Below, one piece after another: positions 9,259-17,619 of a stretch of DNA of 64,000 bases; the stretch's first letter is position 1, and every line of letters starts with the position of its first letter. The notes below the pieces were generated by a model, which searched no databases, was not told the DNA's origin, and worked only from the letters and a program-made list of their open reading frames with translations. Both the position numbers and the translations under genes were made by a program. The stretch comes from Ignavibacteriaceae bacterium. GTDB lineage: Bacteria > Bacteroidota > Ignavibacteria > Ignavibacteriales > Ignavibacteriaceae. The stretch covers positions 372,001 through 436,000 of the forward strand of contig JALNZG010000001.1 of the NCBI GenBank assembly GCA_023229425.1, in the 5' to 3' direction.

Positions 9259-9747
9259 ATGTCTATAGAAAACCGTGTTTCAGTTGTCATTCCTCAAGAG
9301 GTTAAAGAAGCAGTGCTTCAAAAATTAACCGAAGTGGATGAACTCTTAAAACCTTTCCTTATCGCCCTTCAGCCGGATGAAAGAAAAGCTCTACCCAAAA
9401 TGGCAGATGGCAGCGCTCCCTTCGTTTCCAAAGCATTAGGGTACGTTAAAACCAACCCTCAATTTGTTCCGGCGTATATTAACGTCACCGAACTGGAAAT
9501 TGATTTTAAAGCGGTAACCGATCTAACCGAATTTACCCATACCTGCTATAAATTAACTGACGGTTTAAAAGATACTATCATGCTTTCCGGAAGCGAAGCC
9601 TATGTAGCGGCGTTATCCTATTACAATTCGGTAAAAAACGCCGCAAAGATGAATGTTCCCGGCGCAAAGGCAATTTATGATGATTTGAAAAAACGATTTG
9701 AGAACCAAGGACCGGGCAAACCGCCGGATACACCGCCTCAACCGTAG
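9259..9747 (+). CDS. Conserved hypothetical protein (LPKMADG-type)
   Basis: A 162-residue soluble protein without signal peptide or membrane segment. I recognise its general pattern (PFLIALQPDERKALPKMADG, then KALGYVKTNPQFVP, then a helix ending in GSEAYVAALSYYNSVKNAAK) as a conserved but unnamed family seen in Bacteroidota; no function is known to me. It looks mainly helical and ends in a proline-rich tail PGKPPDTPPQP. The ATG at 9259 has AAGGAGA upstream; a GTG-started frame from 9175 adds a basic, low-quality N-terminus and was rejected. A strong terminator follows, and then a non-coding array of degenerate 21-nt repeats. Confidence 0.75.
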   Translation: MSIENRVSVVIPQEVKEAVLQKLTEVDELLKPFLIALQPDERKALPKMADGSAPFVSKALGYVKTNPQFVPAYINVTELEIDFKAVTDLTEFTHTCYKLTDGLKDTIMLSGSEAYVAALSYYNSVKNAAKMNVPGAKAIYDDLKKRFENQGPGKPPDTPPQP

Positions 9748-9763
9748 TTTTTCTTAATTATCC

Positions 9764-9802
9764 GGGCTTTTTGTTCCTTTAAGTGAGTAAAAAGCCCTTT
9801 TA
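9764..9802 (+). terminator. Rho-independent terminator after the hypothetical gene
   Basis: GGGCTTTTT pairs perfectly with AAAAAGCCC (nine pairs, 16-nt loop), followed by TTTT. It lies 17 bp after the stop at 9747 and separates the gene from the repeat array. Confidence 0.7.
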
Positions 9803-9817
9803 ATTTCTTTCCATCAC

Positions 9818-10153
9818 AAAGTAAATGAGTAAAAAGATGAACTCATTTACCTGTCAGGTGAATTGATTCAATAAGAAGATGAATGAGTTCGTAAAAAAGA
9901 CGGATTAATTCACCTAAAAGATGAATGAGTCCGATAAAAGGGGAAGTTGATTCGGTTCAAAGATGAGTTAATTCACCTCCGGGTTGAATGAATTCAGCAA
10001 AAAGAGAAACTAATTGGTCAAAAAGGTGAATGAACTCGATTTCAAAGCGGGAAGGGGTACTTCAAAGTAGAGTTATCTCGACGAAAAGGTAAGTAATCCG
10101 AGCTAAAAGGTGAGATCGCGCACTAAATTACTCCGAACGAGGAGCAATTTACT
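9818..10153. repeat. Degenerate tandem array, about 16 units of 20-22 nt
   Basis: About 330 bp of non-coding DNA built from units resembling AAAGATGAATGAATTCG with variable ends, for example AAGATGAATGAGTTCG near 9876, AAGATGAATGAGTCCG near 9918, AAGGTGAATGAACTCG near 10023 and AAAGGTAAGTAATCCGAG near 10084. Units are 20-22 nt apart, conserved at the AAAGRTGA core and variable after it. Some units read better on the other strand (ATTCACCT). There are no long open frames. The units are too irregular and unspaced for CRISPR. It lies between the terminator of the 9259 gene and the first copy of the 83-bp direct repeat. Confidence 0.7.
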
Positions 10154-10227
10154 CGGACATAGCAGCAAAAAGCTCCGGCATCTCTATTTTGATATGGAGT
10201 GGCGCACTTCGGATGAGTGGTGATTTA
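10145..10227 (+). repeat. 83-bp direct repeat, left copy
   Basis: Begins CAATTT and contains the 21-mer found identically at 16545 (GCAAAAAGCTCCGGCATCTCT, less its last base: GCAAAAAGCTCCGGCATCTC). Same orientation and same length as 16525-16607, with scattered differences. The two copies bracket all five intact lipoprotein genes. Between this copy and 10334 I see nothing coding. Confidence 0.75.
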
Positions 10228-10334
10228 GCTAATATATCTTTTTTTAGCTTTCCAGAACCACAATGGAAATTGTATAACTGATTATCAGAGCATTCTTAGA
10301 ATTTATACGGGAATGAGTCCGATTTATTAAACAA

Positions 10335-10358
10335 TGGTCAAGGAATGATCCTTGACCA
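10335..10358 (-). terminator. Hairpin ending the lipoprotein cluster
   Basis: A perfect ten-pair stem, TGGTCAAGGA and TCCTTGACCA, with a four-base loop lies 13 bp beyond the stop of the last minus-strand gene (10371). The T content after it on the minus strand is modest (TTGTTTAAT), so it is a probable rather than certain terminator. Confidence 0.55.
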
Positions 10359-10370
10359 CAGAAAAATTTG

Positions 10371-11507
10371 TCACAAAGAAAGATAACAATCAATTATATC
10401 CTGGATAGCCTTAATCTGATTACTGGTACTGTTAAGCATCACGGCTATGGTTGTTTTTCTTTCGGGTGAATGAATAATGAAAGTATGGTAACCAAAAACA
10501 TCTCCACCATGCCCGTAAAATCCCTTATATTCCATTATTCCCAGGCCGTAATTCATATTAGCAGCAACAAAAGGAACCAATTTCATTCTTTCGGTTTGAG
10601 TTATGCTTGATAAAAGAGTCCCACCAGCGCAGGCCTGTATCCAAATTTTCAGGTCATAGATATTCGAAATCATTGCCCCTGCAGCCCAGGCAAGACTTAA
10701 GTCTAAGAATTCAGTAGCATCTCTGGGTCCTTTAACATTGCCATCGACTTCATAACCTTTAGTATAGGATAAACCTGAGGGAAAGGATAATGTGGTCGGG
10801 AAAAAAGTGCTGGTCAGATGTAATTTGTCGATTAATCTGTTTTTAACTTCTACTTCAATTTTGTTACCGGTCAGTGTTTCGATTATCAGTCCTAATAAGT
10901 AGGTGTTGGTATTTGAATAATGGAAATCGGTGCCTGGATTGAAGTAGAATGGAACGTCCTTTGCCCAGGAAATAGCTTCCCATGGAGTAACTGAATTAAG
11001 GGGATGCTCATTAATCCATACGGCGAAATTTTGAGTTTCCCAAAAATTAAAAATTCCTGATGTCATATTACATAACTGCCTGAGCGTAACTTCACCGGCA
11101 CGGGGAAAGTCAGGGTAAAATTTACTTAGTTTATCATCGAGCGATACCTTTTTTTCGTCAACCAATTGAAGGAATACCGTAATTACAAAAGTTTTTGTGA
11201 TACTCCCGATTCTGAATAAATTATTTGCTTTCATCGGTTCTTTAGTAATTATATCAGAAGTTCCGAAACTTTTTATATAACTGAAGTTAAGTTCGTCGGA
11301 CCAAACGGCAATAACAGCACCAGGGACATTCGCATCAATGTCCTCATGCCCTACAATTTTTAGCTTGGTTGTTAGCGAATCACCGATCTTATCGATTACA
11401 GATTTAATTGGGTCTGTTTTTGTTGATTCGGGATTATTAGTTACTTTATCCGAACATGAAGAGATGAGAGCAGACAATAATAAAACGAATAGAAATTTAG
11501 ATTTCAT
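10371..11507 (-). CDS. Serine beta-lactamase-fold hydrolase, lipoprotein (paralog 1)
   Basis: A 378-residue member of the beta-lactamase/penicillin-binding-protein-like family (PF00144), which includes class C beta-lactamases, D-peptidases and esterases. A lipoprotein signal ends ALISSC with the lipidated cysteine at 18. The catalytic motifs are S102-I-T-K105, Y197-S-N199 and H333-G-G. It should act outside the inner membrane as a lipid-anchored enzyme; the substrate (beta-lactam, peptidoglycan stem peptide or ester) cannot be told from sequence. It is the most divergent of the five genes in this leftward cluster, along with the next one, and the last in order of transcription. The gap to the next gene is 115 bp. 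Confidence 0.88.
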   Translation of the reverse strand: MKSKFLFVLLLSALISSCSDKVTNNPESTKTDPIKSVIDKIGDSLTTKLKIVGHEDIDANVPGAVIAVWSDELNFSYIKSFGTSDIITKEPMKANNLFRIGSITKTFVITVFLQLVDEKKVSLDDKLSKFYPDFPRAGEVTLRQLCNMTSGIFNFWETQNFAVWINEHPLNSVTPWEAISWAKDVPFYFNPGTDFHYSNTNTYLLGLIIETLTGNKIEVEVKNRLIDKLHLTSTFFPTTLSFPSGLSYTKGYEVDGNVKGPRDATEFLDLSLAWAAGAMISNIYDLKIWIQACAGGTLLSSITQTERMKLVPFVAANMNYGLGIMEYKGFYGHGGDVFGYHTFIIHSPERKTTIAVMLNSTSNQIKAIQDIIDCYLSL

Positions 11508-11622
11508 AATGCTACCTATATAAGTTTATAATCATAAAACAAAATTAATTAAAGAATCTTCCTTAGCTTTGCCGGTTAAAATTAACATTTCTATTAAAGA
11601 TAATTACTGTGTGGAGATAGTT

Positions 11623-12747
11623 TTAATATTTTTCTCCATATAAAACCTCGATAAATTTAAATGCCAACTGAATAGGATTATGGGGATACAGTGTGCAATT
11701 GTATAAAACTACTATAGTCGCATTCTTTTCCTTGCTGTGAAACATAATGGTCTGATAGCCATGCAAACCACCTGTGTGCCCGAAGAAAGACCCAAACCGC
11801 TTCATACCAAGTCCATAATAAGTTACTCCGCCTTCTGGATTGTAATAATCAGTCATTCTGTTCTGCTGCATTGCGTCTGACAACAGACCGCCGTTAACCA
11901 GGGCTTCGCCGTATTTTTGAAGCTCCAGAGGAGTGGAGTATCCTGACCCCGCAGCCCATCCCCACGATATGTCATAACGGTTTGTATATTCATCATTTTC
12001 AATATAAGATCCGAAGTAATATCCTTTCGCATTGTTTCCCGGGAAGGTTACACCAGAATTGAGAAAGCCAGTATTGGTCAACTGCAGCTTCTGGATTATG
12101 CGCGTTTCAATTTCAGCTTTTAAGGTGCTGCCGGTGATTTTTTCTATTATAAGTCCAAGTATTATATAGTTTGTGTTTGTGTATCTGTTTTCTGTCCCCG
12201 GTGTGAAAACATAAGGATGACTGAATGCGAGGTTTATGAGCTCCTGCGGTAGCCAAACCTTTGTCGGATTGCTTACGAGAGTCTGCGTAAAAACGGAATC
12301 ACTTGAATATTCCGGAATTCCGCTTGTCATATTGAGGAGCATTGTCAACGTTACTGAATCTGCTTTTGGATACTGGGGAAAAAACTTTGAGAGCTTATCA
12401 TTCAGCGAAAGCTTTCCTTCATCAACCATCTGAAGTGCAACTGTGGCTACCATTGTTTTAGTGACACTTCCAATCCTGAAAGTATTGTCTAATGAGATCG
12501 GCTTCTTATCGAGTATGCTTGCCAGTCCCGCAGCATATGACCAGTTCAGGCCTTTCTTGTGATCCACAATTACAGCACATATTCCTGTAATTTGTGAATT
12601 CTGCATTGTAGAATCCGTAAGGTACTTTAGTTGATCAATTATCTTCTGATTTTCTACTGCAGCAGTATCGACAGAATTATTATCTTTTTTACAAGAAGTG
12701 ATTAAAAAAGGGAAAATAATTAAACACAATAAAATGATCCTTTTCAT
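11623..12747 (-). CDS. Serine beta-lactamase-fold hydrolase, lipoprotein (paralog 2)
   Basis: A 374-residue PF00144-family protein. The lipobox is LITSC with cysteine 19. Active-site motifs are S94-V-T-K97, Y189-T-N191 and H324-T-G-G. Its signal peptide (MKRIILLCLIIFPFL) differs from the MKFWKS type of the three upstream paralogs, so it is a separate branch. A 14-codon relic of the same 5' end survives at 8554-8598 next to a truncated copy of its neighbour, showing that this gene pair was once duplicated. It follows the 12795 gene by 47 bp and is probably read with it. Substrate is unknown. Confidence 0.88.
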   Translation of the reverse strand: MKRIILLCLIIFPFLITSCKKDNNSVDTAAVENQKIIDQLKYLTDSTMQNSQITGICAVIVDHKKGLNWSYAAGLASILDKKPISLDNTFRIGSVTKTMVATVALQMVDEGKLSLNDKLSKFFPQYPKADSVTLTMLLNMTSGIPEYSSDSVFTQTLVSNPTKVWLPQELINLAFSHPYVFTPGTENRYTNTNYIILGLIIEKITGSTLKAEIETRIIQKLQLTNTGFLNSGVTFPGNNAKGYYFGSYIENDEYTNRYDISWGWAAGSGYSTPLELQKYGEALVNGGLLSDAMQQNRMTDYYNPEGGVTYYGLGMKRFGSFFGHTGGLHGYQTIMFHSKEKNATIVVLYNCTLYPHNPIQLAFKFIEVLYGEKY

Positions 12748-12794
12748 TTTTGTTCCTCTATTTTTGAGTGAAAAAACAATCTCAATTCGGTTGT

Positions 12795-13934
12795 TTATTT
12801 ATACGGAGTTAAGATGTCAATGAATGATGCAAATACATTATCCGCAGGCATACCGTCGTTCGAATTCGTATTTATAATAATTGTGATCTTCTTTATCGGA
12901 TTGTACCATACCTCGCTGTTATAGCCAAATATAGAACCAGACTTTCCAATCCAATCAAAAACTTTTTCAACACCAAAACCAGAGTATTTAATTCCTGGTA
13001 TATCATCAATCCATGCAAATCTTTCACTCTTCATTTTATCTGAAAGCAGTTTTCTATCATACAATTCTTTAGTCCATATTTTCATGTCGGAGATGTTGGA
13101 AATAAGAATACCTGCAGCATCTGCCCATGATGTATTCCAATTTGTTGATTCGATTAAAGAGCCTGTCAAAAGAGATGTATAACCGTGATTATATGGGTAA
13201 GGCAGGTAACGTGTATTTGGCCAGAACGTGTTTTTCATTCCTAATGGTTGAAAAATTTTTTCATTAAAAACATCTCTTACTTCTTTTCCGGTTACTTTTT
13301 TAATTAATAATCCCAATAAAACAGTATTGGCATTACAGTAATTGTATTCCGTACCGGGTTCAAAAAGCAGCGGATGACTGAAAGCCAGAGCCAATAATTC
13401 TTCCGGGGTGAAAACTTTTTCCTCGTTTGAATTTATGTACGGAGTCCATAAATTCATATCACTGGTATAGTCGAATAAACCGCTGCTCATATTTGCGAGC
13501 ATCGGAATTGTAATTTTATCACCACTTGGAATATTTAATTCGGGCAAATAAAAAGAGATTGGTTTATTCAAATCAATTTTGCCTTCATCTACCAATATTA
13601 GGACTGCTTCGGTAGTAACTGTTTTTGTAATACTCCCTATTCTAAAATAATTATTAATATTCATCGGTTCGCTGGTAGCTAAATTGCTTACGCCCCGTGT
13701 AATATATAATCCTTCGCCTTCTCCATCTACACTAATATAAGCCATCATGCCCGGTGTTTGGTTTTCCATCATTACTTTGTCAGCAGCAGCTTGTAGCTTC
13801 TCAATGGTCTCTGCATTTAAAATTTTGATTTGTGGTTCGGTAGGTATTGAAGATTCTTTACATGAGATAGCGATAAAAGCAAAGAGACAAACAATTAGTA
13901 AACTGAATAGATTTGTAGATTTCCAGAATTTCAT
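12795..13934 (-). CDS. Serine beta-lactamase-fold hydrolase, lipoprotein (paralog 3, KSG variant)
   Basis: A 379-residue PF00144-family lipoprotein (lipobox AISC, cysteine 25) with S101-I-T-K104 and Y199-C-N201. At the third motif, where sister genes have HxG, this protein has K331-S-G333. KSG/KTG is the form found in class C beta-lactamases and DD-peptidases, so the site is still plausible and may shift specificity. Signal peptide and the ILNAETIEKLQAAADKVMME helix are nearly identical to the 14031 gene, indicating tandem duplication. GAAGGAAATAAA directly before the ATG gives a good ribosome-binding site. It is also the closest relative of the truncated copy at 8646-9004. Confidence 0.88.
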   Translation of the reverse strand: MKFWKSTNLFSLLIVCLFAFIAISCKESSIPTEPQIKILNAETIEKLQAAADKVMMENQTPGMMAYISVDGEGEGLYITRGVSNLATSEPMNINNYFRIGSITKTVTTEAVLILVDEGKIDLNKPISFYLPELNIPSGDKITIPMLANMSSGLFDYTSDMNLWTPYINSNEEKVFTPEELLALAFSHPLLFEPGTEYNYCNANTVLLGLLIKKVTGKEVRDVFNEKIFQPLGMKNTFWPNTRYLPYPYNHGYTSLLTGSLIESTNWNTSWADAAGILISNISDMKIWTKELYDRKLLSDKMKSERFAWIDDIPGIKYSGFGVEKVFDWIGKSGSIFGYNSEVWYNPIKKITIIINTNSNDGMPADNVFASFIDILTPYK

Positions 13935-14030
13935 TTTATTTCCTTCATTTAATATTTAATGAACTTTCAGCAAGTCGGTTTATTTAGTTGGAGTTAAGAT
14001 GTCAACAAATTATTAATAATGTCTTTTCTT

Positions 14031-15167
14031 TCAATACCCGGATAAATCATAACCCAGAATCTTTGCGAATTCTACAAAGGCAAAGCCGGCCGGATTGTCT
14101 TCAAATGTGTTTACGTGAATAATAATCGTAATCTTTCTTACACCGTCGCTGTATACCATACTGTTATAGCCCACTATCGCGCCGGCATGTCCAACCAAAT
14201 TGCCATATAATTCAAGCCCGAAACCATAATGGGCTTCGGGTGATCCAATTTTAAACCGTTCAAGTTTCGCACTGGCGGAAAGTAATTTCATTTCGGATAA
14301 TTCTTTAGCCCATATCTTTAAGTCTGCAAGATTAGAGATAAGTATACCCGCCGCGTTGCCCCATGAATTTCCATAATAAGTCACGTCAGCATTGGGGGGT
14401 CCCAATAAATTTGTATAGGCATGATGATAGGGAGATGGTAAAAAATTGGTTTCGGGCCAGAATGTGTGAGTTAGCCCCAGAGGCCGGAAAATTTTTTCGG
14501 AGAATACATCTTTTACCTCTTTCCCGGTTACTTTCTTGATTACCATCCCCAGCAAAATAGTATTTGTGTTGCAGTAAAAATAGTGAGTGCCGGGTGTAAA
14601 CATAAGCTTTGAGTTTAATACCGGTGCAATTAATTCTTCGGGAGTAAATTTTGCGGTGCCCTGGCTGTTATAATATGCTGCCGATAGGACCGGGTCGCTC
14701 ATGAACTCAATTAGTCCGCTTGTCATATTGCCCAGCATCCTGATTGTAATTGTGTCTTTTCCCGGCAGTGAATATTCGGGCAGATAAAAACCAATCGTTT
14801 TACCTAAATCAATTTTTCCTTCGTCTGCTAAAATAAGCACAGTTTCGGTAGTAAAAGTTTTTGTTACGCTTGCCACCCTGAAGTAGTTGTTAATGTTCAT
14901 TGGTTCGCTTGTAGCCAGATTACCGACGCCTCGGGAAATGTAAAGTTCTCCCTCGCCTTCTACGGCTATATATGCAATCAGGCCCGGCATAGCCTTTTCC
15001 ATCATTACCTTATCGGCGGCTGCTTGTAGCTTTTCAATGGTCTCTGCATTTAATATTTTGTTTTGTGGTTGGGTAGGTGATGAAGAATCTTTACATGAGA
15101 TAGCAATAAATGCAAAGAGAAAAACAATTAGTAAACTGAGTAGATTTGTAGATTTCCAGAATTTCAT
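14031..15167 (-). CDS. Serine beta-lactamase-fold hydrolase, lipoprotein (paralog 4)
   Basis: A 378-residue PF00144-family lipoprotein: lipobox AISC with cysteine 25, S100-V-T-K103, Y198-C-N200 and H327-A-G. The N-terminus is nearly identical to paralog 3, while the C-terminus diverges: it ends KILGYDLSGY instead of the cluster's usual DILTPYK. About 30 bp after its stop the DNA still encodes FVDILTPTK and a stop in another frame, so the original tail has been displaced by a small insertion or frameshift. The product looks complete over the catalytic fold. The intergenic sequence before the ATG (GAAGGAAATAAA) is shared with paralog 3. Confidence 0.88.
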   Translation of the reverse strand: MKFWKSTNLLSLLIVFLFAFIAISCKDSSSPTQPQNKILNAETIEKLQAAADKVMMEKAMPGLIAYIAVEGEGELYISRGVGNLATSEPMNINNYFRVASVTKTFTTETVLILADEGKIDLGKTIGFYLPEYSLPGKDTITIRMLGNMTSGLIEFMSDPVLSAAYYNSQGTAKFTPEELIAPVLNSKLMFTPGTHYFYCNTNTILLGMVIKKVTGKEVKDVFSEKIFRPLGLTHTFWPETNFLPSPYHHAYTNLLGPPNADVTYYGNSWGNAAGILISNLADLKIWAKELSEMKLLSASAKLERFKIGSPEAHYGFGLELYGNLVGHAGAIVGYNSMVYSDGVRKITIIIHVNTFEDNPAGFAFVEFAKILGYDLSGY

Positions 15168-15212
15168 TTTATTTCCTTCATTTAATATTTATTGAACTTT
15201 CAGCCAGTAAGT

Positions 15213-16349
15213 TTATTTAAGTGGACTTAAAATGTTCATAAATGCTACAAGTACGGGACCTCCTGGAAGGCCGTCCGCCGAAGTGGTATAAATAATAATA
15301 GTAATTTTATTTACAGTATTGCAGTATACTTTAGTATTGTAACCAGGAAGCGTTCCGTCATGAAAAATCCAATCACCATATTTCTCAACACCAAAACCAG
15401 AGGATGAAACTCCAGGAATCTCGGAATCAACCCATGAAAATCTTTCACTTTTCATTTTAGCTGAAAGAAGTTTACCCTCAACCATTTCTTTGCTCCATAT
15501 TTTCATGTCGAAAATATTAGAGGTGAGAATTCCAGCGGCATTTCCCCATGATGGATTCCAATTTGTTACGTCAAGTAAAGAACCTTCATAGAGGTAATAG
15601 CCATGTGAATATGGATAAGGTAGGTAACTTGTATTTGGCCAAAATGTGTTTTTCATTCCCAGTGGTTGAAATATTTTTTCATTAAGAACATCTATGACAG
15701 GTTTTCCAGTCACTTTCGTAATTAATAATCCTAACAACAAATAGTTGGTATTGCAGTATTCGTATTTTGTACCCGGCTCAAACCGCATATTATAACTGAA
15801 AGCACCAGTTAAAAGTTGTTCCAGAGTGAAGACTTTTTGTCCATGCGAATCTGACAAAGATTTTAGCCAATCATCATCAGCATAGTCATACAAACCGCTG
15901 GTCATATTTGCTAGCATCGGAATTGTAATTTTATCACCGCTTGGAATTTTTAATTCGGGTAAATAAAAAGAGATTGGTTTATTCAGATCAATTTTGCCTT
16001 CGTCTACCAATATCAGAACTGCTTCGCCAACGATTGTTTTTGTTACGCTTCCTATTCTCCAACAGTTGTTAATATTCATTGGTTCATTGGTTACTATGTT
16101 GCTGACGCCACGTGTAATGTATATTCCTTCCCCTTCTCCTTCTACACTGATATAAGCCATCATACCTGGTGCTTGTATTTCCATCATTACTTTATCGGCA
16201 GCAGTCTGAAGTTTTTCAATGGTATCTGCGTTTAAAATTTTGATTTGTGGTTCGGTAGGTGATGAATCATCTTTACATGAGATAGAAATAAATACAATGA
16301 GAAAAACAATTAGTAAACTGAGTAGACTAGCGAATTTCCTGAATTTCAT
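15213..16349 (-). CDS. Serine beta-lactamase-fold hydrolase, lipoprotein (paralog 5)
   Basis: A 378-residue PF00144-family lipoprotein, the first gene of the leftward cluster. Lipobox SISC with cysteine 25; S101-V-T-K104, Y198-C-N200 and H330-D-G332. It shares with paralog 3 long identical stretches such as KIDLNKPISFYLPEL and EKIFQPLGMKNTFWPNT, so the two arose by recent duplication. The promoter of the cluster is expected in 16350-16524, where no distinctive element stands out. The 83-bp direct repeat lies about 175 bp upstream of the start. Confidence 0.88.
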   Translation of the reverse strand: MKFRKFASLLSLLIVFLIVFISISCKDDSSPTEPQIKILNADTIEKLQTAADKVMMEIQAPGMMAYISVEGEGEGIYITRGVSNIVTNEPMNINNCWRIGSVTKTIVGEAVLILVDEGKIDLNKPISFYLPELKIPSGDKITIPMLANMTSGLYDYADDDWLKSLSDSHGQKVFTLEQLLTGAFSYNMRFEPGTKYEYCNTNYLLLGLLITKVTGKPVIDVLNEKIFQPLGMKNTFWPNTSYLPYPYSHGYYLYEGSLLDVTNWNPSWGNAAGILTSNIFDMKIWSKEMVEGKLLSAKMKSERFSWVDSEIPGVSSSGFGVEKYGDWIFHDGTLPGYNTKVYCNTVNKITIIIYTTSADGLPGGPVLVAFMNILSPLK

Positions 16350-16524
16350 TTTATCGTCCTTAATTAATATTCAATTAGTTTTATTAAACATAATCTTGAG
16401 CTCGTAGTTGATTCCATTGAAAACTGACCAGTTCAAATTAACTATTTTTTGTATGTCTTCAAATAGTTCAGGACAAAAGTTGTGTTTTTTTAAGAGATAG
16501 TTTTGATGCTTCCAGATCGTTAAT

Positions 16525-16607
16525 CAATTTGCCCGGACATCAGAGCAAAAAGCTCCGGCATCTCTGTTTTAGAGTGGGTGGGTGTACTTCAGAAGTGGGG
16601 TGATTAG
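16525..16607 (+). repeat. 83-bp direct repeat, right copy
   Basis: Matches 10145-10227 in the same orientation, starting CAATTT and including an identical 21-mer from 16545. Together the copies bracket 6.3 kb holding exactly the five lipoprotein genes. Confidence 0.75.
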
Positions 16608-16616
16608 TTTGAAACT

Positions 16617-17417
16617 TTAGAAATGCCCATTAATAAGCGGCAACCATTTTAGTCCTACCGGATTATTTCCAGCGTAATTCAATATTCCTAATTGAACGCC
16701 ATGCAATTCGTTCGTGCTATTGAATAACGCAATAGATAATCCATTCATTTTAGTGGTTTTCGAATAACCGGCAATTCCAATTCCGTTAAAGCAAGAAGAC
16801 TCTAAATAACCTGCGGTAACCGCTATCCCTTTAAAATTCTTTTCACTTGAAACGTATGCCAGACTGGAAGCAACTCCATTTATATCTCCATCGGTACCAA
16901 CCGCTAATCCACAAACCGCTATTCCATTAATAGACTTTCTAGCTCCAATACCTAAACCCGATAAAGCGATCCCGTTTATAGAAGATTCGGGACCATCAGC
17001 CATTGTTAATAAACCGCTGATTGTCAATCCATTCATATAACCGCTTCCGCCAACAACAATTCCGCTGAGATTAAATCCATATAAATCATGTGCACCACCT
17101 ACGCCAAGCAGTCCAATATTAACACCTCGCATAGTTCCTCCGGTTGGGATTACTCCGATGCTAATACCGTTTACAACCGACTCTTTGTTCCGGAACATCT
17201 TAAACCAAAGAGTTAAATTCAAACCATTGATCATTTCAACATTTTCATCGGCAAAATTTATTCGAATGCCATTAAAGCGATAAGAGTTACCGAAGCTTAG
17301 TCCGTAATGTTCAACCGGAACGTTAAATGATTTCGCATCTCTCAAAGTATCTTGAGCAAATAGATTATGTGCGCCAATAAAAAGAGCAATCAGAATAAAC
17401 ACTTGAAATTTTTTCAT
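16617..17417 (-). CDS. Secreted surface-repeat protein of the LA_2272 kind
   Basis: A 266-residue protein with a signal peptide ending AHNLFAQ. The rest is a chain of short repeats of the pattern xxINGIxLSGLxxGxxx (for example MNGLTISGLL, INGIALSGLG, INGIAVCGLAVG), closing with HGVQLGILNYAGNNPVGLKW and PLINGHF. The periodicity and the closing motif resemble LA_2272-type surface repeat proteins, which probably form a beta-solenoid. No catalytic residues are evident. It ends only 10 bp from the right copy of the 83-bp repeat. Likely location is the periplasm or outer surface; function is unknown. Confidence 0.7.
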   Translation of the reverse strand: MKKFQVFILIALFIGAHNLFAQDTLRDAKSFNVPVEHYGLSFGNSYRFNGIRINFADENVEMINGLNLTLWFKMFRNKESVVNGISIGVIPTGGTMRGVNIGLLGVGGAHDLYGFNLSGIVVGGSGYMNGLTISGLLTMADGPESSINGIALSGLGIGARKSINGIAVCGLAVGTDGDINGVASSLAYVSSEKNFKGIAVTAGYLESSCFNGIGIAGYSKTTKMNGLSIALFNSTNELHGVQLGILNYAGNNPVGLKWLPLINGHF

Positions 17418-17526
17418 AGTAATAACTCGTTAATGTTTAGTTATAGATCACCTTACACAAGACCAAAAGTGATTTCTTAATCTCGCTCATAATCATTTTC
17501 TTAATCTTCTATAGCAGTCACAAATT

Positions 17527-17551
17527 GAGTAAGATTAAGAATACGATTATG
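17527..17551. repeat. 25-bp interspersed repeat, copy 2
   Basis: Exact inverted match to 4305-4329, here read as GAGTAAGATTAAGAATACG followed by ATTATG. The nearby TTTCTTAATCTCGCTCATAA and TTTTCTTAATCTT provide inverted partners, so the intergenic region 17418-17619 can fold much like the first locus. Confidence 0.7.
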
Positions 17552-17619
17552 TACAATTATAACAATCTGTGAACAAAACCTTCGTAATGAGACTTCTAAA
17601 ATATTTGATAACCGAAAGA

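Noticed and set aside
9818..10153. CRISPR array
   Set aside because: Units are degenerate and contiguous, there are no unique spacers between constant repeats, and no cas gene is present.
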